Assembly: GCA_031425525.1 (NCBI GenBank)
Contig: JANPJM010000069.1
Span: 62,001-126,000 of the forward strand
Direction of reading: 5' to 3'
Source: JANNMJ01 sp031425525
GTDB lineage: Bacteria; Bacteroidota; Bacteroidia; Cytophagales; Hymenobacteraceae
DNA: 64,000 bases
The notes under the pieces are model-generated. The model saw nothing but the letters and a program-made list of their open reading frames with translations. It did no database searches and was not told the origin of the DNA. A program made the position numbers and the translations under genes. Below are positions 25,357-33,269 of the stretch, piece by piece; position 1 is the stretch's first letter; each line of letters starts with the position of its first letter.

Positions 25357-25641
25357 TGACGCGTGAGCGCGCCAACGCGGGCTATCGCGCGGGGCTCTGC
25401 CCCGTGTTGTTTCCGGGGCTCCAGCCCCGGCCCGGCGCGCGAAGAGTTTGCGTAATAAAGTCAAGTTGGGACGCCGTGTTACTCTCCCTTGCCCGGCACT
25501 TAAGTACTGGGCAAGGGAGGGCAACGCGGCGCATCTAGGCTACCGAGAACGGGCTACTGGCGGGCCAGAGGCCCGCGAATTACGACACACGGGGCAGAGC
25601 CCCGCGCGATCCGCCGCGTTGTCACTCGTCACTTCTCACTC
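25342..25641. repeat. Nested repeats: heptad arms around a 24-bp inverted repeat
   Basis: Outer heptad words: GTCGTGA, GTGAGTA, ATGACGC, GTGAGCG (25342-25369) and GTCACTC, GTCACTT, CTCACTC (25621-25641). They carry the stop codons of both convergent genes (TAA 25354-25356; TGA 25622-25624). Inside lies a perfect 24-bp inverted repeat (25384-25407 and 25587-25610, core CGGGGCTCTGCCCCG). It encloses a CCGGGGCTCCAGCCCCGG hairpin, an 18-bp loopless palindrome with two mismatches (25484-25501/25502-25519) and CGGGCCAGAGGCCCG. The whole 265-base gap is repeat DNA. Confidence 0.85.
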
Positions 25642-26836
25642 CCCTCGCCGCCAGTCCAAATAAAATCGGCAACAGCGGCGTCAGAAAACGCGCGTCCCAG
25701 TCTTCGACCGTCAGCGCGACCATCGCGGCTTGCCCGGCCAGCAGCGCGCCCGCGAACCAGCGCGCGCCCACCGGCACGGCCCGGTTGCGGAGTCCGCGTA
25801 CGGCCAGCACCCAGGCGGGCCACACCACCAGCGCCGCCAGCACGAGGTGCGACCCCGACCAAAACGGCTTCACGTAGGCCACGAACGCCAGCACTTTCGC
25901 GCCCGCCAACTGGCTGAAATACCCCGGTTGCGCCCACGCATATGCCGCCACCCGCTGCAGCTGCGGCCACTCGGCGGGCGGCAGCACGAGTGGTAAGGTC
26001 GGCTGAATGAGCCACCCCCGGTACCCGCTGATGATGGCGCCGCGCCCATACGTTTCAATCAGATGATACGTGCGCGCGGCGGCGTTGAGCAGCGGCCATG
26101 AGATGACGACGGCCCCTAAGCCGCTTAAAACCAAGCTGCTACGGCCCAACCAGCCCGCTCGGCGCCACGCCCACGCCAGCCCGGCCACGGCTGCGGCTAC
26201 GGGCATTAGAAAGCCGTTGGGGCGCGCTACGGTAGCCAGCCCCAGTAGAGCCGCCGCCACCAGCCACCGCCCCACGGTCGGGCGCGGTGTGTAGGTGGCG
26301 CGTGCTAACCCCCAGCCCGCCAGCAGCACGGCGCTGCTAAAGATTGATTCGGTGAGAATGTACGCCGAAAACCGTTGCAGATCGGGCCACGCCAGCGTGA
26401 GGGCCGTAGCCAGCGCGGCCGTGCGAACGGCACCTGTAGCATCCGCAGCGCCGCCCTTCGTCAGCCAAATCACGGTATGGTAAAACGCCGCCGTCGCCAC
26501 GCCATTCAACAGCACCTGCCCCACGACGGGCGCCCACAACCCGAAGCCCAGCCGTGTGAACCCGCTCAGATACAGCGCGTAGCCCACGTACCCGCCGTAG
26601 TGCGCCGGCGCCTCGGCGCCGTGCCCGTTTGCGAGCAACGCCGCGTGCCGCAGGTAGCGCACCGAATCGTAGACCTCAATGGGGCCGTGGCGCAGCGCCC
26701 ACGCTTGCGCCAGCAGCCAGAGCCCGACCAGCGGCACACCCGGCCGCTCGGCCCGCCGGTGCAGCCAGGAAAGAAATTTCCGCAGGAAAAGAAAAAACGA
26801 CGACAACGGCGCAGCAAAAAGCGGATGAGCCAACAA
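25622..26836 (-). CDS. Multi-spanning membrane protein, glycosyltransferase-39-like, 404 aa
   Basis: About ten hydrophobic segments, with loops such as GPIEVYDSVRYLRHAALLANG near the N-terminus, LTESIFSSAVLL, ARPNGFLMPVA and a C-terminal TVEDWDARFLTPLLPILFGL. The layout resembles PMT/GT39-type and other GT-C membrane glycosyltransferases that use lipid-linked sugars, but no catalytic motif is certain. It is a paralogue of the gene at 27567 (shared LIETYGRG/LMETYARG, VEDWD, ESI/ESL motifs). The start is a TTG (26836). A DUF4230 gene lies divergently between the two paralogues. Confidence 0.75.
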   Translation of the reverse strand: MLAHPLFAAPLSSFFLFLRKFLSWLHRRAERPGVPLVGLWLLAQAWALRHGPIEVYDSVRYLRHAALLANGHGAEAPAHYGGYVGYALYLSGFTRLGFGLWAPVVGQVLLNGVATAAFYHTVIWLTKGGAADATGAVRTAALATALTLAWPDLQRFSAYILTESIFSSAVLLAGWGLARATYTPRPTVGRWLVAAALLGLATVARPNGFLMPVAAAVAGLAWAWRRAGWLGRSSLVLSGLGAVVISWPLLNAAARTYHLIETYGRGAIISGYRGWLIQPTLPLVLPPAEWPQLQRVAAYAWAQPGYFSQLAGAKVLAFVAYVKPFWSGSHLVLAALVVWPAWVLAVRGLRNRAVPVGARWFAGALLAGQAAMVALTVEDWDARFLTPLLPILFGLAARGVRSDE

Positions 26837-26891
26837 AGCTACCCGCGCCCCGCGCCGAACGAAGCGCCGCCCGTGCCGTACTTGACGCTCG

Positions 26892-27527
26892 ATGCGCGCG
26901 CTGATTCAACTTATCCGCCGATTGCTGCCCGGTTTACTGGTAGCGGTAGTGCTTTTCTGGCTCTGGCAACGCGCTGCTCCCGGCGAAAGCTGGCTGACGC
27001 GCCTGTTCCGCCGCGACCCGCCGCGCGTCGACGTCACGCACCAAACCGTGTTGCGCGCCGTCGAAGAATTGGGCCGCTTGGAACTGGTGCGCTACCAGTT
27101 CCGCGACGTGGTGGAGTACACCGAACGTGGCCTGATGATCGATGATAAGCTCGCGCTGATTGTGGCCGGGGAAGCCGTCGGGTGCCTCGACCTACGAAAA
27201 ATAAAGGCCACCGATGTGGTTTTGCGCGGCGATTCGGTGGTTGAGGTGCGGCTGCCGGCGCCGGAGCTATGCTATTACAAAGTAGATCACGCGCGCTCCA
27301 AAGTTTTCCGAAAAGACACGTTTTTCTTTTCCGATGATGCCGCGCTCGTCGATAAAGCCTACCGCGCGGCCGACAAACAGGTGCGGCGCGCGGCGCTCGC
27401 GTCAGGCATCCTCGCCCAAACCCAGCAAAACGCCGATAAGCTGCTGGTGCCGCTGCTGAGTAAGTTGAGCGGCCGGCGGGTGGTCATCGTGCAGGAGTTG
27501 CAGGTGCCGGTAGGGGAGAAGCGATGA
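26892..27527 (+). CDS. DUF4230-domain protein, 211 aa
   Basis: An N-terminal membrane anchor (LLPGLLVAVVLFWLWQRA) is followed by the DUF4230 domain (QTVLRAVEELGRLELVRYQFRDVVEY..., LALIVAGEAVGCLDLRKI, VVEVRLPAPELCYYKVDHARSKVFRK, then a helical YRAADKQVRRAALASGILAQTQQNADK). Proteins of this family are membrane-anchored and face the cell envelope; their function is not known. It is divergent from the 25622 gene and convergent with its paralogue at 27567. Confidence 0.88.
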   Translation: MRALIQLIRRLLPGLLVAVVLFWLWQRAAPGESWLTRLFRRDPPRVDVTHQTVLRAVEELGRLELVRYQFRDVVEYTERGLMIDDKLALIVAGEAVGCLDLRKIKATDVVLRGDSVVEVRLPAPELCYYKVDHARSKVFRKDTFFFSDDAALVDKAYRAADKQVRRAALASGILAQTQQNADKLLVPLLSKLSGRRVVIVQELQVPVGEKR

Positions 27528-27598
27528 GAGTTTCTCGTTTCTCGTTTTAATCTTTGAACGACCTGACTATAAGCGAGAAACGCGTAACGTCAAACTCG
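27523..27598. repeat. Heptad array (GTTTCTC / GAGAAAC-type words) between convergent genes
   Basis: Left words GATGAGA, GTTTCTC, GTTTCTC, GTTTTAA (27523-27550). Right words AAGCGAG, AAACGCG, TAACGTC, AAACTCG (27571-27598). The DUF4230 stop TGA (27525-27527) is inside the first word, and the convergent gene's TAG (27567-27569) is in the loop. Confidence 0.75.
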
Positions 27599-28715
27599 CT
27601 AAACCAAATACTGCTGGCAGCACGGCAATCAGGAACCGGCCGTCCCAATCTTCCACCGTGAAACCCACGACGAGCGCCTGCCCCACCACTACCAGCGTCA
27701 GGAAAAGCCGCGCGGGCAGCCAGACGGCTTTTGCCCGTGCGCCGCGCACCGCCAGCCAATACAATGGCCAGATACAGAGCAGTATAAGCCCGATGTGCGC
27801 CCAGGAATGATAAGGTCGGGCGTACAGAAAAAACAGACTGATTTTACCACTCAACAGCGCCAGAAAATAGGCGGGGTTGTGCCACCCAAACGCGGCCAAA
27901 CGCACGGCGGGCGCCCAGTGGTCGGGCGGCAGCCACAGCGTGGTTGGGGGCGCCAGCGCCAGCACGCGCGTGCCGTAAATCAGCTCGCCGCGCGCGTACG
28001 TTTCCATCAGCGTGAACGTGAGCAGTAGCTTGTTGAGCAGCCACCAGCCGGGCACGGCCAACACCAGCGCCGCCCACGCCGCGCCGCGCCGCACGCGCGC
28101 CGCGCCGTAGCGGGCGGCCAACGCGACCAGCCCCGCTCCGCCCAGCGCCAGCGGTAGTACAAACGCGTTGGGCCGCAGCGCCGCCGTGAGCAGTGCCGCC
28201 CCGAGTGCCAGCGCCCAGGCGCGCGCCGGTTGCGCGGCAGCGCGCGCCCGCACAAGGGCCGCAAACGTGAAAATCAACCCGCTCGTCGCCAGTGATTCGG
28301 TGAGAATGAAACCGTTGAATTCCTGCGTATCGGGCCACAGCACCAGCGCGGCGGTGCCGAAAATGGCCGTCGCGCGCCGCCGGGTCAGGCGGAGAAGGGC
28401 GAAATACAACGCCACGGCTGCCAGCCCCGCCACCACCAGTTGGCCCCAAGCCGCGCCCGCCGGGCCGGTTCCAAGCCGTAGCCAAGCACTAAGCCAGAGC
28501 GGGTAACCGACGTATCGCAGGTCGTGGCCGGGGGCAAAGTACCCGCGCTCGGCAATGGCGCGGGCGTACGGCAGGTAGCGCGCCCGGCTGTCGGCCACGA
28601 TATAGGGAAACCCGAAAACGTGCGCCCAGCGCCAGTTGTTGAGTACCCACCCCAGCGCGAGCAACGGGCCGTGCCAGCGGAGCAGCCACCGGAAAGCGCG
28701 GGGCTTAGCAATCAT
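27567..28715 (-). CDS. Multi-spanning membrane protein, glycosyltransferase-39-like paralogue, 382 aa
   Basis: About ten membrane segments and the same landmark motifs as the 25622 protein: an acidic N-terminal loop (VADSRARYLPYARAIAERGY), ILTESLATSGL, LRPNAFVLPLA, LMETYARGELIYG and VEDWDGRFLIAVLPAVFGL. It probably belongs to the same GT-C-like group. The gene overlaps the recX stop by 11 bases, so it is likely translated from the recX transcript. The two paralogues flank DUF4230 in the same orientation, suggesting duplication around it. Confidence 0.75.
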   Translation of the reverse strand: MIAKPRAFRWLLRWHGPLLALGWVLNNWRWAHVFGFPYIVADSRARYLPYARAIAERGYFAPGHDLRYVGYPLWLSAWLRLGTGPAGAAWGQLVVAGLAAVALYFALLRLTRRRATAIFGTAALVLWPDTQEFNGFILTESLATSGLIFTFAALVRARAAAQPARAWALALGAALLTAALRPNAFVLPLALGGAGLVALAARYGAARVRRGAAWAALVLAVPGWWLLNKLLLTFTLMETYARGELIYGTRVLALAPPTTLWLPPDHWAPAVRLAAFGWHNPAYFLALLSGKISLFFLYARPYHSWAHIGLILLCIWPLYWLAVRGARAKAVWLPARLFLTLVVVGQALVVGFTVEDWDGRFLIAVLPAVFGLASLTLRVSRL

Positions 28716-29217
28716 CTGAATCGGGGTCGTCGGGGGCGGCGGATGTAGGTGCGCCGAGGGCGGCCAGCGCCTGCTCGGCGGCGTCGCGCGCTAAATCCGA
28801 TTCATACCCTTTGCTGGCGAGGTACGTGAGAATTTTGGCCTTCCGTTTCATCGGGTGCGGCTCGGTGCGTACGGCGTGGGCTTTCTTGACGGCCAACGCG
28901 AGCAGGTTTTCCCAGTACTGGTCGGGGTCGATTTCGCTCATCCCCGCGCGGATGCAGTAGTCGGAGAGCTTTTGCTCGCGCAGCCCTTGCAGCAGCATGC
29001 GGCGGCCCCAGCGACGCGCGGCGTACTTGCCGCGCACGTAAGAGCGGGCATAGCGCTCTTCGTCCACGAACTTCTGCGTGACCATCTCAGCCACCAGTTC
29101 CTCAATTTCGTCGGGTTCCAACTCCCACTCGCGGGCTTTTTCGCGCACTTGGTTCTGGGTGCGCTCCTGATAGGCGCAGTAGGCGGCCGCCTTGACGAGG
29201 GCTTGTTTGTAGGTCAT
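28705..29217 (-). CDS. recX: RecX regulatory protein, 170 aa
   Basis: ATG 29217 (MTYKQALVKAAAYCAYQERTQ) gives the normal RecX length; the frame upstream of it is not conserved. Three-helix RecX repeats are visible: RTQNQVREKAREWELEPDEIEELVAEMV, KFVDEERYARSYVRGKYAARRWGRRMLLQGLREQKLSDYCI and PMKRKAKILTYLASKGYESDLARDAAEQAL. RecX binds RecA filaments and limits recombination and the SOS response. No recA is in the window. It is cotranscribed with the downstream membrane protein by overlap. Confidence 0.92.
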   Translation of the reverse strand: MTYKQALVKAAAYCAYQERTQNQVREKAREWELEPDEIEELVAEMVTQKFVDEERYARSYVRGKYAARRWGRRMLLQGLREQKLSDYCIRAGMSEIDPDQYWENLLALAVKKAHAVRTEPHPMKRKAKILTYLASKGYESDLARDAAEQALAALGAPTSAAPDDPDSDDC

Positions 29218-29343
29218 GGATGTGAGTAGGAGCGGGTTATCGAGCCGCAAGTTCGGCCCCTTAGGTCTTTCCGCCGCTGCCCGTAGCCGCGCCTTGGCTT
29301 CTTTGTGAAACGAATGCAAAGCCCAAGTCGGTACTTTGCCATT

Positions 29344-29814
29344 ATGGCCTTCGACCCCGCCACCGGCATCTTCACCCTCGATTCGGGTCTGCTCCTCGGC
29401 CCCACGCTTACCCGCGCGGCTTTTCTGGCCTCGCCGGAGGGGCAGGAGGCCGGAAATGGCTGCCGCGACTACCATTTCACCACCGCTGGAGGCACAATAG
29501 GAATGAATATCTTTTTCGGTACCCCCAACCTCCGTGACTATGTAGCCGCCCACGATGACCGGCTCACCTCGGTCGGTTTCGCGGCCACCGGCCCGCCGCA
29601 CCCTACCTCTTGGGAGGAGTTTACGCCGCAGAAAGAGCTAATGCGCGCTGCCGCCGGTCGGGCGTGGCTAGCCGCTCAAGGCGTCAAGCTTGAAGCAGAC
29701 GGCCGCCAACTCACGTATCCGTGGGGCACTGTGGGGTCGTACTACGACCATCACAACCTCGGCTATTCACTGACTCTGCACTATGCGCGCGATTGCCGAA
29801 GTTTCGAGTTTTGA
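29344..29814 (+). CDS. Hypothetical protein, 156 aa
   Basis: No family is recognised. ATG 29344 is preferred because it follows a promoter-like GTACTTTG box (29331-29338) by 5 bases, in the style of other genes here. The sequence reads like an enzyme-inhibitor or immunity-type small protein (GGTIGMNIFFGTPNLRDYVAAHDDRLTSVGF, QLTYPWGTVGSYYDHHNLGYSLTLHY), without signal or membrane segments. The last residues (SFEF) and the TGA stop are encoded by a heptad array, so the natural C-terminus may have been changed when the array arose. Confidence 0.6.
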   Translation: MAFDPATGIFTLDSGLLLGPTLTRAAFLASPEGQEAGNGCRDYHFTTAGGTIGMNIFFGTPNLRDYVAAHDDRLTSVGFAATGPPHPTSWEEFTPQKELMRAAAGRAWLAAQGVKLEADGRQLTYPWGTVGSYYDHHNLGYSLTLHYARDCRSFEF

Positions 29815-29855
29815 GTAATCACTCCCAACTCGAAACCCAACACTTCAAACTAATA
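29799..29855. repeat. Heptad array (GAGTTTT / ACTCGAA words) between convergent genes
   Basis: Left words AAGTTTC, GAGTTTT, GAGTAAT (29799-29819). After one base, the right words ACTCCCA, ACTCGAA, ACCCAAC, ACTTCAA, ACTAATA (29821-29855). Both neighbouring genes end inside it: TGA 29812-29814 on the plus strand and TGA 29845-29847 on the minus strand. Confidence 0.8.
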
Positions 29856-31092
29856 ATCCCGCCAGCGTCGCACTCAGATAACTCGCCAACGTGCCGCAGA
29901 TCAGGGCTTTGAAGCCTAATCTTGCCAAGTCGCCGCGTCGGCTGGGGGCCAATTCGCCGATGCCGCCCACCTGAATGGCGATGGACGAGAAATTGGCGAA
30001 CCCGCAGAGCGCAAATGTCACGATGGTCAGCCCCTTCGGCGAGAGTGCGTTGGGGCCTTTTTGGAGGGTCGTGAGGTCGAGATACGCCACGAACTCGTTG
30101 AGTACCATCTTGGTACCCATCAGCGAACCGGCGGTGGTGATGTCTTGATTCGGGACGCCCATCGCCCACGCAAAACCCGCGAATAGGTAGCCGAGGATGA
30201 ATTTCAAGCTCAATTGTGGGAACCCGAACAGGCCGCCCGCCGCTCCCAGCAGGTAGTTCACCAAAGCAATCAGGGCAATGAACCCGATGAGCATCGCAAT
30301 CACGTTGAAACCCACTTTCAGGCCGTCGCTCGCGCCGTGCGAGATGGCATCCACGAGGTTCGCGTTCTGCTTCTTGATGTCGAGCTTGACGGTGCCTTTC
30401 GTCTCCGATACCTCCGTTTCGGGCCACACGATTTTGGAGATGACGAGCGCGCCGGGCGCCGCCATCAGGCTGGCGGCCAGTAAGTACGGTGCCGGCACGC
30501 CGAGCGCGATGTACACCGCCATCACGCCGCCCGCAATGCACGCCATCGAGCCGGCCATCGAAGCGAGGAGCTCGCTCATCGTCATCCCCGGCAAGTACGG
30601 TTTTATCATAATCTGCGCCTCTACCTGCCCCACGAACGCCGACGCCACGTTGCTCAGCGCTTCGGAGCCGCTCACGCCCATCAGCCAATGCACGCCGCGC
30701 GCAATCACGGCCACCACGCGCTGCATCAGTCCGATGTGGTAGGCCACACTCACCAGCACCGCCACGAAAATGATGGTCGGGATGATGTTGAAGAAGAACA
30801 CGAACGTGTTGTTTTGCCCAAACGCCTTCGCCATTACCTCGTTATTCACGAGCGGGCCGAACACGAACGCGGCACCTTCCTTCGAGAAATCGAGAATTTT
30901 GGTGATGCCCGCGCCGAGCGTAGCGAACAACCGCTGCCCAAACGGCACTTTCAGAATAAACACCGCTAGGGCTACCTGAATGGCGAGACCCGTGCCCACG
31001 AGCCGGTAATTGATGGCGCGGCGATTATTAGAAAGCAGAAACGCCAGGCCCAAAATGAGCACAATGCCCAACAGGCCGGTAAATCGTTGCAT
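29845..31092 (-). CDS. Concentrative nucleoside transporter (NupC/CNT family), 415 aa
   Basis: The start at 31092 (MQRFTGLLGIVLILGLAFLLS) gives the usual CNT length; the ATG further upstream adds only a low-quality extension. Family motifs: FVFGPLVNN, FFFNIIPTIIFVAVLVSVAYHIGLMQ, GVSGSEALSNVASAFVGQVEAQIMIKPYLP, GMTMSELLASMAGSMACIAGGVMAVYI, and a C-terminal GFANFSSIAIQVGGIGELAP. These transporters bring nucleosides into the cell using a Na+ or H+ gradient. It is divergent from the membrane protein/regulator operon at 31365. Confidence 0.95.
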   Translation of the reverse strand: MQRFTGLLGIVLILGLAFLLSNNRRAINYRLVGTGLAIQVALAVFILKVPFGQRLFATLGAGITKILDFSKEGAAFVFGPLVNNEVMAKAFGQNNTFVFFFNIIPTIIFVAVLVSVAYHIGLMQRVVAVIARGVHWLMGVSGSEALSNVASAFVGQVEAQIMIKPYLPGMTMSELLASMAGSMACIAGGVMAVYIALGVPAPYLLAASLMAAPGALVISKIVWPETEVSETKGTVKLDIKKQNANLVDAISHGASDGLKVGFNVIAMLIGFIALIALVNYLLGAAGGLFGFPQLSLKFILGYLFAGFAWAMGVPNQDITTAGSLMGTKMVLNEFVAYLDLTTLQKGPNALSPKGLTIVTFALCGFANFSSIAIQVGGIGELAPSRRGDLARLGFKALICGTLASYLSATLAGLLV

Positions 31093-31207
31093 AAAGACGC
31101 GAAAGACGGAGTAGAAAAAGGCGGCGCAGCCGTCCCCCAAAGATAGGGGCGGGTTTTGGGCTCACGCGGCCGATGGTCAGAACAACCGACCGCATCACAT
31201 AAAAATG

Positions 31208-31260
31208 TTTGCGATGTAATTTGGTTTGCAACGTAAACTAGTTTCATCTTTGCAGCGTAA
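31208..31260. promoter_or_regulatory. Three direct TTTGCrryGTAA repeats; candidate operators and promoter for the 31365 operon
   Basis: TTTGCGATGTAA (31208), TTTGCAACGTAA (31225) and TTTGCAGCGTAA (31249) share the pattern TTTGCrryGTAA. The second sits in the near-palindrome GTTTGCAACGTAAAC. A promoter-like pair overlaps them: TTTG 31225-31228 and CATCTTTG 31245-31252, 16 bases apart. The downstream operon encodes a winged-helix protein that could bind here. Confidence 0.5.
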
Positions 31261-31364
31261 TCGGCGTAGCTGTCCGGCCGGCGGCTACTTCGATACGGCA
31301 TTTTCACCTTTCCCCTCTGCGGACGGGCTTACGCTCGCCGCCTCACTTTTTGCTCCCAATTGCC

Positions 31365-32003
31365 ATGACCAGCTCTTTCTCTTCCTCCCCGTCCGACACG
31401 CCGCTCAACGAGCGGCAAAGCCTCGACCTGATTCAAACGATGATTCGCCAAGCGCAAAACCGCTTCACCGACGATGGCTCGCACCTGCTCTGGTGGGGCA
31501 CGTTGGTGCCGCTGGCCGCGCTAGGGCATTACGCGCTCCTGCGCACCCCCTGGGCCGACCACGCCGGGTACGTGTGGATATTGATGGTGGTGGGCGGCAT
31601 TGGCGGGGCCATCATCGGGCACCGGCAAGCGCAGCGCCAGCTAGCCAAAACCTTCGTAGACCGCGTGATGGGCGGTTTGTGGGGCAGCGTAGGCACGGCC
31701 ATCGGGCTGGTTTTTCTGCTCGTCGTGCTCACGTCGTCGTGGCGCGTGATGTACCCCGTCATCCTCACGCTGTACGGCATCGGTTTGCTGGCCTCCAGCG
31801 TAATCGTGCGGTTTCGGCCGCTATTGGTGGGCGGACTGGTCTGCTGGGCTTTGGCAGTGGCGGCGGCGATGGTCGCTTTCGAAGGTCAGTTGCTGTGCCT
31901 GGCGGGCGCGGGTATCGCCGGTTTTCTGGTGCCCGGCATCCTCACCCGGATGCGTTTTCAACACACCGAAACCACTGCCCCCGATGCCGCCCACGCCGTT
32001 TAA
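31365..32003 (+). CDS. Membrane protein cotranscribed with a winged-helix regulator, 212 aa
   Basis: A soluble N-terminus (NERQSLDLIQTMIRQAQNRFTDDGSHLLWWG) precedes about five to six hydrophobic segments. The N-terminal motif SLDLIxxMIxxAKNxxxDDG...WG is common in Bacteroidota membrane proteins paired with a small winged-helix regulator. No biochemical function is known to me. Its stop lies 20 bases inside the regulator gene, showing an operon. The alternative ATG at 31350 would add only five residues. Confidence 0.75.
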   Translation: MTSSFSSSPSDTPLNERQSLDLIQTMIRQAQNRFTDDGSHLLWWGTLVPLAALGHYALLRTPWADHAGYVWILMVVGGIGGAIIGHRQAQRQLAKTFVDRVMGGLWGSVGTAIGLVFLLVVLTSSWRVMYPVILTLYGIGLLASSVIVRFRPLLVGGLVCWALAVAAAMVAFEGQLLCLAGAGIAGFLVPGILTRMRFQHTETTAPDAAHAV

Positions 32004-32292
32004 CGACCTCGACCCGCTCCTGCATCAGCAGTTACGCCTAGCCGTAATGAGCGTACTGCTGACGGTCGAAGACGCCGAATTCACCTTCCTCAAAGCCCAG
32101 ACCGGCGCCACCGCCGGCAACTTGAGCGTGCAGCTTTCGAAGCTCGAAGAAGCCGGTTACCTCACCATCAAGAAAGGCTACAACGGTAAGGTGCCCCAAA
32201 CCCGGTGCGCGCTCACGCCCATCGGCGCGGCGGCTTTTGAGCAGTATGTGGTTGCCTTGCAGCGGTATTTGAAACCGAATGTGGCGGCGTAG
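31984..32292 (+). CDS. Winged-helix transcriptional regulator, 102 aa
   Basis: A single winged-helix DNA-binding domain: LDPLLHQQLRLAVMSVLLTVEDAEFTFLKAQTGATAGNLSVQLSKLEEAGYLTIKKGYNGKVPQTRCALTPIGAAAF has helix-turn-helix (TGATAGNLSVQLSKLEEAG) and wing (KGYNGKVPQTRCALT). It matches the HTH_34/ArsR-MarR-like small regulators. There is no ligand domain. It overlaps the membrane protein gene by 20 bases and is a likely autoregulator of the operon through the TTTGCrryGTAA repeats upstream. Confidence 0.88.
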   Translation: MPPTPFNDLDPLLHQQLRLAVMSVLLTVEDAEFTFLKAQTGATAGNLSVQLSKLEEAGYLTIKKGYNGKVPQTRCALTPIGAAAFEQYVVALQRYLKPNVAA

Positions 32293-32319
32293 TTCCCGTC
32301 GGCTGTCGCACACAAAAAC

Positions 32320-32347
32320 GCCCGACCGGAAGTATTTCCGGTCGGGC
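32320..32347 (-). terminator. Terminator for the fasciclin gene
   Basis: GCCCGACCGGA (32320-32330) and TCCGGTCGGGC (32337-32347) pair perfectly with a 6-base loop. On the minus strand they are followed by GTTTTTGTG. It lies between convergent genes. Confidence 0.85.
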
Positions 32348-32374
32348 ATTATGGTTGGGCGGGTTGCAAGCCGA

Positions 32375-32938
32375 TTACTTTACCGGCGCAATCATCCGGT
32401 CGAGCGTGTATACGTGGCCGTTGGCCGTCTGCTGCGCCGTTTCTACGCGGTACACGCCGTTGAGGAGGATGCTGCCGTCGGCCTGATGATCGATCCGCAG
32501 GGTTTCGCCGCTCAGGGTGGTCAGGGTGGTGCCATCGGCGAGGGCCGCCAGGTTTACATCGCCGGCAATGACGTGCGAGGCCATCAAACGCTCGAAACTG
32601 GGGTTATCGGCCCTGAAAAAGCGCGCCCGAATGGCGGCCGGCACCCGCTCGATAGCCGTGGTGCTGAGGGCCAATACCGTGTACTGCCGGGCCGTGCGGC
32701 CGAGGCGGTAGCGTAGGTTGGCCGTCCCGAGTAGTTGGCTGAAAGCGCGCAGGTCGGTCGTGGCCCGCATGGCCTGGCCGGTGGTGGCGGCCGTGGAATT
32801 GACGGCCAGTATGGCCTTGTCGTTGGTGGGGCTGTTGGGCACGCGGAGTGCCGTTGGGGTAGCACCGAAAAGAACGTTGCTGGCCGAAATAGCGAGGCCG
32901 AAAACAACTAGAGCGAAGGTGGAACGGAGGGAGCGCAT
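32375..32938 (-). CDS. Fasciclin (FAS1) domain protein, exported, 187 aa
   Basis: A signal peptide (TFALVVFGLAISASNVLFGA) is followed by one FAS1 domain. It contains LRAFSQLLGTANLRYRLGRTARQYTVLALSTTAIERVPAAIRARFF, then LMASHVIAGDVNLAALADGTTLTTLSGETLRI and the closing GHVYTLDRMIAP. FAS1 domains mediate adhesion or protein-protein contacts at the cell surface. It is a single-domain member with its own terminator. Confidence 0.9.
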   Translation of the reverse strand: MRSLRSTFALVVFGLAISASNVLFGATPTALRVPNSPTNDKAILAVNSTAATTGQAMRATTDLRAFSQLLGTANLRYRLGRTARQYTVLALSTTAIERVPAAIRARFFRADNPSFERLMASHVIAGDVNLAALADGTTLTTLSGETLRIDHQADGSILLNGVYRVETAQQTANGHVYTLDRMIAPVK

Positions 32939-33198
32939 AACGATTGAAATGAAGGGGCGAAAAAAGAAAAATCAGGTGAAAAACCAGCTCCGAACAACTG
33001 CCGGAGTTGCCATCCCTTATTGAAAGAAAGGTGCCAGCTAATTAAAAATTGTATTAAATATGCCTCTAGGCGCTCGTATGGCGTTTTTTTCACCTATTGA
33101 TAACTATTTCCGCACTTTCGGCGTCGCAGAAAATTGTCCGCTTGTGCAAGAGGTGTCCGAAACCGGACGCACACACCCGGACACTTAGCGCCCAAAGT

Positions 33199-33238
33199 AA
33201 AAAAGCCTGCCCGGACACTCGTCCGGGCAGGCTTTTTT
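33199..33238. terminator. Strong bidirectional terminator after superoxide dismutase
   Basis: AAAAAAGCCTGCCCGGAC and GTCCGGGCAGGCTTTTTT are perfect 18-bp complements around ACTC, with A6 and T6 at the ends. A related GTGTCCGAAACCGGACGC palindrome and a CCCGGACAC block lie just before it (33153-33185); these resemble the 42-bp array palindrome at 3050. Confidence 0.92.
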
Positions 33239-33269
33239 GCTTTGTATTTCGTGATTTTTGATCAGCGTT

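Noticed and set aside
28705..29601. Longer RecX start at 29601
   Set aside because: The extra 128 residues are low-quality, cover the divergent gene's start, and the ATG at 29217 gives the family length and N-terminal motif.
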